A program made the position numbers and the translations under genes. Below are positions 46,374 to 55,543 of a DNA stretch of 64,000 nt, piece after piece. The stretch lies in IMG/VR virus record IMGVR_UViG_3300033156_000150, positions 20,947-84,946 of that record; one strand, given 5' to 3'. The notes beneath the pieces are model-generated. The model was given only the letters and a program-made list of their open reading frames with translations, did no database searches and was not told the origin of the DNA. Each line of letters starts with the position of its first letter. The first letter of the stretch is position 1. Origin of the DNA: a virus.

Positions 46374-47413
46374 TTATCTTTCACTCTGGATTTACTAACG
46401 TCGGGCGTGATGAGGTACCTGAGCAGCTTGACGCAAGGGCAAGCGTGCTGCTCACAATGTTTTACCACCAAAAGAAGCCGGATAAAACATGGCGCATTGA
46501 GTGGATGATCAACAAGCGTCGTACCGGCGAGTGGAAAGGGCAGTTGTTTTTAGACTCAGGCGCATTCTCACAAATGGTTGCAGCCAAGAAGATAGCAGCG
46601 GCTGGTGGGTCCAGATGGAGTTACTTCAACACGGATGAGTTTTGGGACTACTTGCGACGTTACGCCGAGTTCGTGAAACGCTATGAGCACGTGGTTGATT
46701 ACTATGCCAACCTCGATGTCATACAGAACCCGGAGCTGACGTATCGCAATCAAAAGGTTTTGGAAAACGAGTATGGATTGAAACCCATGCCCGTAGTTCA
46801 CTATCCGGCTCCGATTGAGTGGATAGAGCGGTACGTTAATGAGGGTTACAATTTGATTGGCCTTGGCATGGGAGGGATGGAAAGGAATATCTCCAGGGAG
46901 CAGTGGATACAACGCTGCTTTGATTGTGTAAGCAACTCATCTGGAGTGCCTACTGTAAAGTTTCATGGCTTTGGAATTGGCGGTCATAGGTTTATGTTTT
47001 CCTTCCCGTGGTGGTCCATAGATTCGACGTCATGGTTAATGGCGGGAATGAATGGAAGCATTCTAATGCCTAGGAAGGTGGGAGGGACATATGACTTTTG
47101 CAAGCCGCCGTGCCGAATAGCAACGTCTGTGTCCTCATCAACGAAGAGCGAAAGGAACAGACATTACTTCAACCTGAGTGAGCCGTCCAAGCGAAAGGTG
47201 AGGGAATGGCTGGATTACATTGGAGTTCCATTGGGTGAAGTGGAGGATGGCAAGGTTGTCAAGGAAGGTGTTGTAGGACATTTCCTTTACCGACTTAAGG
47301 CAAACCTCCGTTACTCGCTGCTTGTGGAGAGGTCTTTGCCCGAATGGCCCAATACGTGTGCTAGTAGGAAACGGGTTCCGGAGTTCAGTTTGCTAGAGAA
47401 AGGAGGTGCGTGA
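46370..47413 (+). CDS. dpdA: DpdA-like DNA guanine transglycosylase
   Basis: 347 residues with a GTG start overlapping the FolE fragment. [50 protein letters not shown] and [11 protein letters not shown] are typical of the phage DpdA branch of the TGT family; the Asp residues in LDSGAF and NLDVI are the expected catalytic pair. DpdA exchanges guanine in DNA for a 7-deazaguanine. Neighbouring QueD and QueE make the precursor. The substrate may be preQ0 or 7-carboxy-7-deazaguanine. Confidence 0.75.
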   Translation: MIIFHSGFTNVGRDEVPEQLDARASVLLTMFYHQKKPDKTWRIEWMINKRRTGEWKGQLFLDSGAFSQMVAAKKIAAAGGSRWSYFNTDEFWDYLRRYAEFVKRYEHVVDYYANLDVIQNPELTYRNQKVLENEYGLKPMPVVHYPAPIEWIERYVNEGYNLIGLGMGGMERNISREQWIQRCFDCVSNSSGVPTVKFHGFGIGGHRFMFSFPWWSIDSTSWLMAGMNGSILMPRKVGGTYDFCKPPCRIATSVSSSTKSERNRHYFNLSEPSKRKVREWLDYIGVPLGEVEDGKVVKEGVVGHFLYRLKANLRYSLLVERSLPEWPNTCASRKRVPEFSLLEKGGA

Positions 47414-47613
47414 TGTTGGTGCTTTCGCGCAAGCAAGGACAAGAGATTGTGATTGGTGACAACATCCGAATTGTGGTGTTGACGTGCGAGGGGACAGTAC
47501 GGTTGGGGATTGAAGCCCCGAAGGAAGTAGAGATTCACCGGCTCGAGGTAAAGCGAGCACAGGAGCGCATGAGAAAGAGTAGTGAGGACGCTTCCGAGTC
47601 CACTAACAAGTGA
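47413..47613 (+). CDS. csrA: Translational regulator CsrA
   Basis: 66 residues with the full CsrA pattern: [38 protein letters not shown]. The RNA-binding residues L4, R6 and the Arg of IHR are present. CsrA dimers bind GGA motifs in mRNA and block or stabilise translation. The ATG overlaps the dpdA stop. A phage copy could retune host metabolism or its own genes; a GGA-rich leader hairpin follows directly. Confidence 0.9.
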   Translation: MLVLSRKQGQEIVIGDNIRIVVLTCEGTVRLGIEAPKEVEIHRLEVKRAQERMRKSSEDASESTNK

Positions 47614-47617
47614 GACG

Positions 47618-47661
47618 TCCCTGATGGGTCGTTGGGAGGTATTGTTCTCTAACTTCAGGGA
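47618..47661 (+). promoter_or_regulatory. Leader hairpin masking the ribosome site of the clamp gene
   Basis: TCCCTGA (47618-47624) pairs with TCAGGGA (47655-47661). The right arm includes the AGGGAG ribosome site of the gene at 47670, and the loop carries another GGGAGG (about 47634). Two GGA elements, one in a loop, are what CsrA binds. The element lies between csrA and its neighbour. Regulation is inferred. Confidence 0.5.
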
Positions 47662-47669
47662 GAGTGCAT

Positions 47670-48698
47670 ATGAAACGGGATGAACTTTTGAAGGGCTTGC
47701 AAGCAGTGAGTGTTGGTATGGTTTCCGGATCCCTGTTGGAGCATTCGGATTGCTTCCACTTCAGGGATGGATTCGTTTACATGTTCAGCGATGAGGTTGT
47801 GTGCCGGGCGCCCTTGCCGCAGAATGCTGATATTGTTGGAGCTGTTCCTGCGTCTCCGTTACTTAAATCCCTGTCCAGTTTGCCTGATGAGGAGATAGAC
47901 ATCGGCGTGAAGGATGGGGAGCTGAGGGTAGTAGCAAAAAGCTCGTACATCAAAAGGAAATCGAAGCTGGTGCCCTCAAGGCAGTTTGGCTTGGCATGCC
48001 ATTCGGATGCTGAGTTTCCTTTCCCGTCCGTAATGGGCGATGTTGAATGGATGCCACTTGAATCCGGAACGATGGAGAAGTTGGAGGTAGTGGGGAGCTG
48101 TGCTAGTAGGGATGAGGCACGTTTCCTGCTTACGTGCGTCCATCTGACTCCGGACTATGCCGAGGCGTCTGACGACACCCAAATATGCCGCGCCATGTTG
48201 CCAATGAAGGTGGATGCTGTTGTTCGGTGGGAGTCATTGAGTAGGGTATGCCGCTTCGGTGCGGTTGCCGTTGGTGATTCGGACGAGTGGTTGCACTTCG
48301 CAGCTGACAACGACAGAGGCATGCGGATTGCTATACGGAAGCACAACCAAGAATATCCCAGTTTGGACAAGTTCCTTAACCGCGATGGAAAGAAGGTTGC
48401 GTTGCCTGAGGGACTGGGTAATGCTGTTGATCGAGCTGATGTGTTTTTGTCAGCCGCGTCCGGAGACCCTGTTGTGTCTGTTCAGTTTAGGGGGAACATG
48501 GTGGTTCTGAGTGCCAGCTCCGACATTGGGTGGTACAAGGAAGCGCACCAAATCAAATGGGGAGGGGAGCCCTGTTCGTTTCTTATATCCTCCAAGGTTC
48601 TGCGGAACATTGTCAACCGTAGCAAAGAGTGTGAGCTGGGAAGTGGTTGGATCAAGGTGAAGTGGGACGAGTTTACTTTCCTTGGTGCTACGGGTTGA
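47670..48698 (+). CDS. Sliding-clamp-like protein (DnaN-like)
   Basis: 342 residues. The N-terminus MKRDELLKGLQAVSVGMVSG followed by FVYMFSDEVVCRAPLP resembles the first strand-helix of beta clamps, and three sections of similar length can be traced. Overall identity to bacterial DnaN is not obvious. It sits with polymerase and clamp-loader genes. If correct, the family A polymerase at 49879 would work with a clamp. It could alternatively be a diverged DNA-binding scaffold. Confidence 0.55.
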   Translation: MKRDELLKGLQAVSVGMVSGSLLEHSDCFHFRDGFVYMFSDEVVCRAPLPQNADIVGAVPASPLLKSLSSLPDEEIDIGVKDGELRVVAKSSYIKRKSKLVPSRQFGLACHSDAEFPFPSVMGDVEWMPLESGTMEKLEVVGSCASRDEARFLLTCVHLTPDYAEASDDTQICRAMLPMKVDAVVRWESLSRVCRFGAVAVGDSDEWLHFAADNDRGMRIAIRKHNQEYPSLDKFLNRDGKKVALPEGLGNAVDRADVFLSAASGDPVVSVQFRGNMVVLSASSDIGWYKEAHQIKWGGEPCSFLISSKVLRNIVNRSKECELGSGWIKVKWDEFTFLGATG

Positions 48699-48701
48699 GA
48701 C

Positions 48702-49886
48702 ATGCGATTTGGTTTGGACGTAGTGTCAGTTGGCAGCGTGTCCAGGTGTGGGAAGTGTGGTCTGTGCAAGGAATGCAACACTCCTGGAATGAAGCCAACG
48801 GGCAAAGGACGCAAGGGAATAATGGTCATTGCCGAAGCTCCAGGCCGGCAGGAGGATGAGCAAGGAGTGCAATTGGTTGGCCGGGCGGGACGTTTCTTCA
48901 GGAGCGTGCTAAACGAGTTCGGCGTTGATTTGGACCGTGATTGCTGGAAGACAAACGCCGTGTGTTGTAGGCCTCCTCGGAACCGCAAGCCAACCAATAT
49001 GGAGATTCAAGCGTGCCGGCCAAACGTGTTTGCAGCGATTCGCCAATACCAGCCCAAGGTTATCCTGTTGTTGGGGCAGGCGGCTGTGGAGTCTGTCATA
49101 GGACAGGATTGGGGAGAGTCCGTTGGACCGATTGGTCGGTGGGTTGGTTTCTGTATCCCATCAATTGCACACAACGCTTGGATTTGTCCAACGTGGCATC
49201 CTTCATATTTACTGAGGGATGATAGCGAACCGCTCCATTTGTGGTTCAGGAAGCATATTGAGCGGGCGTTGTCGTTTAAGCGACGTCCCTGGCGCAAGCC
49301 TCCTGACTATACTTCGCTTGTGGATCGGGTTATCGAGCCGACAGAGGCAGCTAAGCGATTGGCGAAGTTAAGAAGTCAAGGCCAGTCAGTTTCGTTTGAT
49401 TACGAAACGGACAGGCTCAAGCCGGATCATGGGGAGTCTCGTATTGTGACTTGTGCTGTCAGCAATGGGAAAAGGGCTATGGCTTTCCCATGGTTGGAAC
49501 CGGCTGTGAGTGAAATGAGCAAGTTGCTCAGGAGCGATGTTCCAAAGATTGGGTGGAACATTAAGTACGAGGAACGCTGGACAAGGAAGGTGTTGGGGCA
49601 TGGGGTTAGGCGTTGGGCATGGGATGGGATGTTGGCGACACACGTGCTGGACAATCGGCCTGGAATAACGTCGCTCAAGTTTCAATCCTACATATGGTTT
49701 GGGCAGCCGTTGTATGACAAGGAAGTTGCACCATACCTAGACGCTACACGGGGAAACGAGCAAAACAGGATCCGCAAGATTCCCTTGTTGTCCCTCTTGC
49801 TTTACAACGGGTTGGATGCTCTGTTCACTCACATGATTGCGTACAAGCAGAGGCAACAAATGATGCAGGACGTGAGCAATGATTAG
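48702..49886 (+). CDS. Uracil-DNA glycosylase (family 4-like) fused to 3'-5' exonuclease
   Basis: 394 residues. Residues ~14-195 match family 4 UDG: an Fe-S-type Cys cluster CGKCGLCKEC, VIAEAPGRQEDEQGVQLVGRAGRFF without a break in motif order, TNAVCCRPPRNRKPTNMEI and TWHPSYLL. From ~225 on there is a DnaQ-like exonuclease: SFDYETDRLKP (DxE), GWNIKYEERW and YNGLDALFTHM. The polymerase domain is a separate gene that overlaps by 8 bases. The pairing suggests coupled uracil removal and proofreading. Confidence 0.75.
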   Translation: MRFGLDVVSVGSVSRCGKCGLCKECNTPGMKPTGKGRKGIMVIAEAPGRQEDEQGVQLVGRAGRFFRSVLNEFGVDLDRDCWKTNAVCCRPPRNRKPTNMEIQACRPNVFAAIRQYQPKVILLLGQAAVESVIGQDWGESVGPIGRWVGFCIPSIAHNAWICPTWHPSYLLRDDSEPLHLWFRKHIERALSFKRRPWRKPPDYTSLVDRVIEPTEAAKRLAKLRSQGQSVSFDYETDRLKPDHGESRIVTCAVSNGKRAMAFPWLEPAVSEMSKLLRSDVPKIGWNIKYEERWTRKVLGHGVRRWAWDGMLATHVLDNRPGITSLKFQSYIWFGQPLYDKEVAPYLDATRGNEQNRIRKIPLLSLLLYNGLDALFTHMIAYKQRQQMMQDVSND

Positions 49887-51222
49887 ACTGGTGTCGAAGG
49901 ACGCATATCAACTGGTTCACCAGGGAACTCTTGCATTGGCTGAAGTGGAGCGTCATGGTCTTAGAATTGACACCCAATGGCTGGATGCTTCAATTAAAAG
50001 GGTGAGCGAACAGCAGCGTAAGTTGGAAGCTCAGCTCAAGACCAGCGATGTTTGGAAGGAATGGAAGAAAAGGTTTGGCGCAAGGGCTTCGCTGTCGAGC
50101 CGGGCCCAGTTAGGAACCATTTTGTTTGACGTGTTGGGTATAGAATGCCCGGAGTACACCAAGACAGGCAGGCCGAAAACGAGCGAGGACGTGCTTGAGT
50201 CAGTGGAGCTGCCGTTTGTGAAGGATTACTTGAAGCTCGAAAAGCTGCGCAAGCTCTATTCAACCTACCTAATGGGGTTAAAGCATGAAGTGCAAGATGG
50301 GTATCTACATCCGTCTTACAACTTGCATTTGGCCCGCAGCTTTCGCTCATCGTGTGACAAGCCAAACTTCCAGAACATCCCCATCCGTGATAAGGAAATT
50401 GGGAAACTGGTGCGGAGGTGCTTTGTGCCACGTCCTGGTCGTGTCTTGGTAGAAGTGGATTATTCGGGGCACGAGTTTCGGATTGCTGCGTGCCATTGGC
50501 GTGACAAGCGCATGGTGAGCTATGCAAGCGACTCATCGCTTGACATTCATCGGGATATGGCGGCCGTGTGTTTTGAGCTGCCGGTGGAACGTGTTTCAAA
50601 GGAGGCGCGCTTCTACGCAAAGAACCAATTTGTGTTTCCAATGCTTTATGGCTCATGGTGGAAGTCGTGTGCCCGCAATTTGTGGACGATGGTCGAAACG
50701 GCTGGGATAAAGACGGCGGACGGCGTCCCAATCAGGGAGCATTTGGAGTCCGTGGGAATTCATACATTCGAGGATTTTGAAAGACATATTGAGTATGCTG
50801 AGGGAAAGTTCAAGGAGCATTTTCCGCAGTGGACTGAGCGCAGCGAGATATGGTGGAACGCCTATGTCAAGCGTGGTGGGTTTCGCGTGGCAACAGGGTT
50901 TTGGTTGTCAGGTGTGTATTCACGCAATCAGGTAATGAACATGCCAATACAGGGGCCAGCGTTTCACTGTCTGCTATGGTCGCTGATCCAACTTGTGCGT
51001 GAGTTGAGGAAGCGACGCATGCGAACTGTTGTCGTTGGGCAAATACATGACAGCATTCTTGCTGACGTGTGTAAGGAGGAGCTGGACGACTACTTGGCGA
51101 TGGTGAAACGTATAATGGAAGGGGACGTAAGGCGTCACTGGCCGTGGATTGTTGTTCCGCTCAAAATTGAAGCAATGGTGGCGGAAAACAACTGGTTTGA
51201 AAAGCATGAGGTGGAGATATGA
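49879..51222 (+). CDS. Family A DNA polymerase (polymerase domain only)
   Basis: 447 residues. Motif A is LVEVDYSGHEFRIAA, motif B the O-helix ARFYAKNQFVFPMLYGSW, and motif C VGQIHDSIL, all with catalytic residues in place. FRSSCDKPNFQNIPIRD is the conserved RxxxxxPNxQNIP segment. The exonuclease domain is in the upstream gene. The length is close to an isolated Klenow-type polymerase domain. It is likely the replicative polymerase of the phage. Confidence 0.85.
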   Translation: MIRLVSKDAYQLVHQGTLALAEVERHGLRIDTQWLDASIKRVSEQQRKLEAQLKTSDVWKEWKKRFGARASLSSRAQLGTILFDVLGIECPEYTKTGRPKTSEDVLESVELPFVKDYLKLEKLRKLYSTYLMGLKHEVQDGYLHPSYNLHLARSFRSSCDKPNFQNIPIRDKEIGKLVRRCFVPRPGRVLVEVDYSGHEFRIAACHWRDKRMVSYASDSSLDIHRDMAAVCFELPVERVSKEARFYAKNQFVFPMLYGSWWKSCARNLWTMVETAGIKTADGVPIREHLESVGIHTFEDFERHIEYAEGKFKEHFPQWTERSEIWWNAYVKRGGFRVATGFWLSGVYSRNQVMNMPIQGPAFHCLLWSLIQLVRELRKRRMRTVVVGQIHDSILADVCKEELDDYLAMVKRIMEGDVRRHWPWIVVPLKIEAMVAENNWFEKHEVEI

Positions 51223-52160
51223 CTGTTGATGCTGTTGAATTGTATCGCAAGTATCGGCCAACAAAGTTCTCGCAAGTGTTGGGGCAGCGAGAAGCCATAG
51301 CGACGCTAGCCAACATGGGAAAACGCCGGGCCGTTCCACACTGCTTGTTGTTCACCGGACCGTCCGGAGTAGGAAAGACAACGCTCATTAGGATCTTGCG
51401 GGAAAAGCTGGGATGCAAGGAACATGATTACGTCGAAATCAATGCAGCGGAGGCGCGAGGAATTGACACGATACGGGACATTCAGCGTCGGTTAACGCTT
51501 AGTCCACTTTCTGGCCGATGCCGTGTTTGGGCTATTGATGAGTGTCACAGGTTGACCACGGATGCGCAGTCGGCGTTGCTGAAGATCCTTGAGGATACGC
51601 CACCGACTGCTTACTTCATGCTTGCAACCACGGAGCCAAACAAGCTATTGACAACCATCCGAACGCGATGCACGGAGATTGCACTGAAGCCGCTGTCGCT
51701 GGACGACCTGGAGTCACTAGTAGGAGAAATTGCAAGGAGGGAGGGTGTTGAACTCGCTGAGGAAGTGTGTGAGAAAGTTGCGCAGTTGGCGGATGGGTCT
51801 GCTCGCAAGGCTTTGGTGTTGTTACATGGCATTGTGGGAATGAAAAGCGACGAGGAGCAGCTTGAAGCTCTTGGCAAGATGGTAAGTGAGTCGCAGGCCA
51901 TTGAGCTTGCTCGCTTATTGCTTAAACCAACCGCTCGATGGGCGGAAGTAGCAAGGTTGTTGGCGTCGCTGCCTGAGCTTGAGAAGGAAACTGAGTCCGT
52001 GCGGCGATTGGTGCTGGCTTACATGTCAAAGGTAGCCGTTAAGAATCCGAGGTTTGCTGGGCGTGCCGTTGTCATAATTGATTCGTTCAGGGATCCTTTT
52101 TACGACTCTGGCGCCGCTGGGTTGATATTGGCTTGTTACGAAGTCGTTTCACAAGGTTAG
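51219..52160 (+). CDS. DnaX-like clamp loader ATPase
   Basis: 313 residues. LYRKYRPTKFSQVLGQREAI is the classic DnaX N-terminus; Walker A GPSGVGKT (~47-54), Walker B VWAIDECH, sensor FMLATTEPNKL and TIRTRC (arginine finger region) are all present. It overlaps the polymerase gene by 4 bases. It would load the clamp-like protein at 47670. There is no separate delta subunit visible, so it may form a homomeric loader or borrow host subunits. Confidence 0.8.
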   Translation: MTVDAVELYRKYRPTKFSQVLGQREAIATLANMGKRRAVPHCLLFTGPSGVGKTTLIRILREKLGCKEHDYVEINAAEARGIDTIRDIQRRLTLSPLSGRCRVWAIDECHRLTTDAQSALLKILEDTPPTAYFMLATTEPNKLLTTIRTRCTEIALKPLSLDDLESLVGEIARREGVELAEEVCEKVAQLADGSARKALVLLHGIVGMKSDEEQLEALGKMVSESQAIELARLLLKPTARWAEVARLLASLPELEKETESVRRLVLAYMSKVAVKNPRFAGRAVVIIDSFRDPFYDSGAAGLILACYEVVSQG

Positions 52161-52195
52161 GTGTTTTGGTGTCCGTATAATAAAGGAGAGGAGAG

Positions 52196-52390
52196 ATGAA
52201 AGTTCGCTACGATTTGTCCAGGACGGTCAACTTGGGAAACTATGAGTCCGCCAAGATTGGCATTGGAATTGAAACGGATGTACCTGACGGATCTACGCTA
52301 GATGAGACGTTTGCGTGGATTCGTGCATGGGTAAACGACAAGGTAGCTGAAGAGGAAGACCTTTGGACAGGTGAAGGGAGCGAGAAATGA
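52196..52390 (+). CDS. Small conserved-type phage protein
   Basis: 64 residues, MKVRYDLSRTVNLGNYESAK with a following IGIGIETDVPDG. The pattern is of a small beta protein that I have seen beside recombination genes in phages, but no function is known. An AAGGAGAGGAG site precedes it. Confidence 0.5.
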   Translation: MKVRYDLSRTVNLGNYESAKIGIGIETDVPDGSTLDETFAWIRAWVNDKVAEEEDLWTGEGSEK

Positions 52391-52875
52391 TTTTGAATGA
52401 CTTGGATCCACGTGAAAACGAGTCCTTGTTCCAACCAAATGAGTTTGAGCTGGACAAGGAGTGGGTGGCGCAGCCATCGCTTTACTTGAAGTTCGCTACG
52501 GCGTTGGCTGATGCCAGGGCACGTTACGACCAGGCCAAGGCGCAGTTGGACGTAATCAAAGCCAACGTGAATTTGGAGGTTCGAAAAGAGCCGCAGGAGT
52601 TCGGGATTTCCAAGGTTACGGAGTCCGTTGTTTCCTCGGCTGTCGCAACGGATGTGCGAGTAGTTAAAGCGCAGGAAGCAGTAACGAAGGCTAGGCATGA
52701 AGTGGATATCCTAACAGCCGCGGTGACTGCTTTGGAGCATAAGAAGGCAGCATTGGAGAAGCTGGTGCAATTGCACTTGGCTTCTTACTACGCCAAGCCA
52801 GTGGTGGAAGGCAGCGATGAGGAAGCGAAAGAGGTGGTAAAAAAAGCCGTGAGACAGAGAGGACGGCAACGGTGA
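52387..52875 (+). CDS. Helical protein of recombination region
   Basis: 162 residues. Two long helices (YLKFATALADARARYDQAKA and AVTKARHEVDILTAAVTALE) make a coiled-coil hairpin, followed by a Lys/Arg-rich end. Similar small coiled-coil proteins occur next to RecA/UvsX genes in phages and may be mediators. It overlaps neighbours at both ends. Confidence 0.5.
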   Translation: MILNDLDPRENESLFQPNEFELDKEWVAQPSLYLKFATALADARARYDQAKAQLDVIKANVNLEVRKEPQEFGISKVTESVVSSAVATDVRVVKAQEAVTKARHEVDILTAAVTALEHKKAALEKLVQLHLASYYAKPVVEGSDEEAKEVVKKAVRQRGRQR

Positions 52876-53009
52876 AAGTCATAGCGATAGTTGTACTGCT
52901 GATGGTGTGTTTTCCATTGGTTGTGTTCTACTCGGTCAAGTTCGGGACCTATGCCTTCTTTGCTGGAAGGCGGGCGTTTCTGAAAGGAGAGTGTGATGAG
53001 AAGTCGTAA
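52872..53009 (+). CDS. 45-residue single-pass membrane protein
   Basis: GTG start within the ATGA-like overlap of the previous gene. The sequence VKVIAIVVLLMVCFPLVVFY forms one transmembrane helix followed by a short basic tail (AGRRAFLKGECDEKS). Small size and hydrophobicity suggest a host-membrane-acting protein. It overlaps the SSB gene start by 14 bases. Function unknown. Confidence 0.45.
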   Translation: MKVIAIVVLLMVCFPLVVFYSVKFGTYAFFAGRRAFLKGECDEKS

Positions 53010-54054
53010 AAAGCGACGTCGTGCAGGTTCGTCGAAACGGGATGCGTTGCACCGCACGGGTCGTGGCTGGACGACTATTGAAATCCCAGAGGGAATTGAA
53101 ATGTTCCAGCCTAAGCCTGGGAAGTATCGTCTGGACATTATTCCTTACGAAGTTGGTGAGGGGAATCCGTATGCTGACCCTGGAACGTGGTACTATGAGC
53201 GCACGTTCTTTGTGCATACTCGGATTGGTCCGAACCAACAGTCCTTTGTCTGCCCGTCCAAGACATTGGGGAAGCCGTGCCCAATCTGCAAACATGCGGA
53301 TGAGTTGGCCGACGAAGCTGACGTAGATCCCGAGGTGGTGAAAGCATTGCAGCCGAAGGAGCGGCAGTTGTTCCTTGTGTACGACCACGGGCAGCCGGAC
53401 AAAGGTGTCCAATTGTGGGAAGTGTCCTATTACTTGTTTGGCTCATTGTTGGACGACTTGCGGCACGATGCTGACGAGAACGAAACCTGGATTACCGATT
53501 TTGACGATCCGGATGCTGGTTCGACGCTAAAGGTTAGCTTCCGGGAGGAGCGTCTCAGTCGGTTTTCCTTTGTGAAGGCTTACCACATTGACTTCCGTCC
53601 CAGAAAGAACGGCTTGTCCGAAGAGTTGTTGAACCACGGCATTGTGCTGGACGACTTGTTGAAGGTCTTGGACTATAAGTCCCTCAAGTCGATTCTGTTG
53701 CAAGAGCAAGCAGAAGATGAGGACGAGGAGGACGAGGACGAAGAGCCAGTTCCCGCTGGCAGGCGGTCGCGGCGGAAATCAGCGCCCCCCACGCCTAAGA
53801 AAGTCGAAGAGGAAAGTGACGTTGAGGACGAGGGGGACGCGGAAGACGACGAAGACGAAGCTCCCATTCCTCCCAAGCTCCGTTCGAAGTCTAGCAACAC
53901 ACGTAGCCGTGCCGCCAAAGCAGAGGAGGACGTTGACGAGGATTTTGACGACGATGCTGATGCTGATGCTGACGCCGATGCTGATGTGGATGCCGGTGAG
54001 CAGGAAGCTGACAGCGCCGAAGGAGAGGAGGACGAGGACTGGATTCCGTGGTAA
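52996..54054 (+). CDS. Single-stranded DNA-binding protein, gp32-like
   Basis: 352 residues. A basic N-terminal arm (MRSRKKRRRAGSSKRDALHR) is followed by an OB-like core with the zinc ligand set H-x11-C-x8-C-x2-C (FVHTRIG ... CPSKTLGKPCPICKH), close to that of T4 gp32. The C-terminal ~115 residues are acidic with DADADADAD repeats and end WIPW, like the partner-binding tails of SSBs. The ATG at 52996 has AAAGGAGAG upstream. Confidence 0.75.
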   Translation: MRSRKKRRRAGSSKRDALHRTGRGWTTIEIPEGIEMFQPKPGKYRLDIIPYEVGEGNPYADPGTWYYERTFFVHTRIGPNQQSFVCPSKTLGKPCPICKHADELADEADVDPEVVKALQPKERQLFLVYDHGQPDKGVQLWEVSYYLFGSLLDDLRHDADENETWITDFDDPDAGSTLKVSFREERLSRFSFVKAYHIDFRPRKNGLSEELLNHGIVLDDLLKVLDYKSLKSILLQEQAEDEDEEDEDEEPVPAGRRSRRKSAPPTPKKVEEESDVEDEGDAEDDEDEAPIPPKLRSKSSNTRSRAAKAEEDVDEDFDDDADADADADADVDAGEQEADSAEGEEDEDWIPW

Positions 54055-54111
54055 TTGGTGGTGGCTGGTTGACTGGCATGGATGCCAGTCAGTCTATTTG
54101 TGTTTGGGTCC

Positions 54112-55185
54112 ATGGCATACACGCTCGACGACATAAAGCGATCCCTCATGGCTAACATTCAGCATACTAGTATTGGTTTGTCGACGGGAAGCACGTTGTT
54201 GAACTTGGCTTGTACGGACGACCCGTACAAGGGCTTTCTAACTGGACACTATTACTTTGTTGTTGGCGACAGCGCTAGCGGCAAGACTTTTCTGTCCCTG
54301 ACGTGCTTTGCGGAAGCTACCATCAACCCCAACTTCGACAAGTATCGTCTAATCTACGATGGGGTTGAGGGAGGAGCAATGATGGACATTGAGCGGTTCT
54401 TTGGCAAGCGTGTTGCTGAGCGCCTGGAGCCGCCGGCCGTCGATGACGGAGCACCCGTGTTCTCCCATACAGTGGAGGAGTTTTACTGCCACGTTGATGA
54501 TGCAATTGAGCGAGGAGACCCGTTCATTTACGTGCTCGATTCGCAGGACGCACTAACTAGCCAGGCGGAGCTGAGTAAGTTTGGGGAATCGAAGGAAGCG
54601 CTGCGCAAGGGACGGGAGACACCCGGCAGCTATGGGGATGCTAAGGCGAAAGTACATAGTGCAAACCTGCGTCGGCTTATGAGGCCGTTGCAAGACATGC
54701 AATCGCTGTTGATTGTGTTGAACCAAACAAGGGACAGCTTCAACCCGTTTGAGTCCAAGACATACAGTGGCGGACATGCGTTGATGTTCTATGCGACGCT
54801 GGTGTTGTGGGCAAGCGTCGGCGAACGCATTACTAGGACAGTAAGGGGCAAGAAGCGTGTTATTGGAGTGCGTTCCAAGATACGTGTGAAGAAGAACCGC
54901 GTGACTGGGAAGGACCGCACCATTTACGTTCCTATTTACTACAGCCACGGCATTGATGATGTGGGAGGGTGTATTGACTGGTTGATTGATGAGGGAGTGT
55001 GGACAAAGAAGCGAGGGGTAATTACAGCGACAGGCATTGGGCCGGAAATGAAGGGGGACAGGGAATCGCTTGTCCAGAAAATTGAGGAGCGGGAACTGGT
55101 GGACGACCTGAGGGAGTTGGTGGGGGAACACTGGAACGAAATTGAGGCTGCGTGCAGAGTGAAGCGGAAGAAGCGTTATGACTAA
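54112..55185 (+). CDS. RecA/UvsX-like recombinase
   Basis: 357 residues. Walker A GDSASGKT (~53-60), Walker B FIYVLDSQDAL (~137-147), the LNQTRD strand and the YSGGHALMFYATLVLWA block are typical of UvsX/RecA proteins; loop residues between are shorter than in E. coli RecA. It drives strand exchange and recombination-dependent replication with SSB and the Mre11/Rad50 genes downstream. The start has only a weak ribosome site. Confidence 0.8.
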   Translation: MAYTLDDIKRSLMANIQHTSIGLSTGSTLLNLACTDDPYKGFLTGHYYFVVGDSASGKTFLSLTCFAEATINPNFDKYRLIYDGVEGGAMMDIERFFGKRVAERLEPPAVDDGAPVFSHTVEEFYCHVDDAIERGDPFIYVLDSQDALTSQAELSKFGESKEALRKGRETPGSYGDAKAKVHSANLRRLMRPLQDMQSLLIVLNQTRDSFNPFESKTYSGGHALMFYATLVLWASVGERITRTVRGKKRVIGVRSKIRVKKNRVTGKDRTIYVPIYYSHGIDDVGGCIDWLIDEGVWTKKRGVITATGIGPEMKGDRESLVQKIEERELVDDLRELVGEHWNEIEAACRVKRKKRYD

Positions 55186-55543
55186 GCGCATAAACTCGCG
55201 TCGCAAAGGGAAGGTCGGGGAGCTGGAAGCTGCAAAGCTGTTGCAGCGGTTGTTTGGAATCGACTTCCGCAGGGGCAGGCAGTACAAAGGAACTGAGGAC
55301 TCGCCTGATCTAGTGTCCTCGCTGCATGGGATATGGTGGGAAGTAAAGCGACGGCAGCGGATCAACTTGCACGAGGTTCTGAGAGAAGCGAAGCAGCAAT
55401 GCGGGGACAACGTGCCCGTTGTGTTGCACAGGCGGGACAGGGAGCGCTGGCTAATCACTGTGGACGCCGAGGACATGCCCACTGTTGTTGTGTTGCTGTA
55501 CCTTGCTATGGCTTCAAACGGAGCGTGTGAGGATGACGACTGA
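55178..55543 (+). CDS. PD-(D/E)XK nuclease, Holliday-junction-resolvase-like
   Basis: 121 residues. GKVGELEAAKLLQRLFG provides the N-terminal Glu, EDSPDLVSSLHGIWWEVKRRQ the Asp and ExK core. The layout is that of Hjc/VRR-type small nucleases. It overlaps recA and the Rad50-N gene. Likely role is resolution of recombination intermediates before packaging. Confidence 0.65.
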   Translation: MTKRINSRRKGKVGELEAAKLLQRLFGIDFRRGRQYKGTEDSPDLVSSLHGIWWEVKRRQRINLHEVLREAKQQCGDNVPVVLHRRDRERWLITVDAEDMPTVVVLLYLAMASNGACEDDD

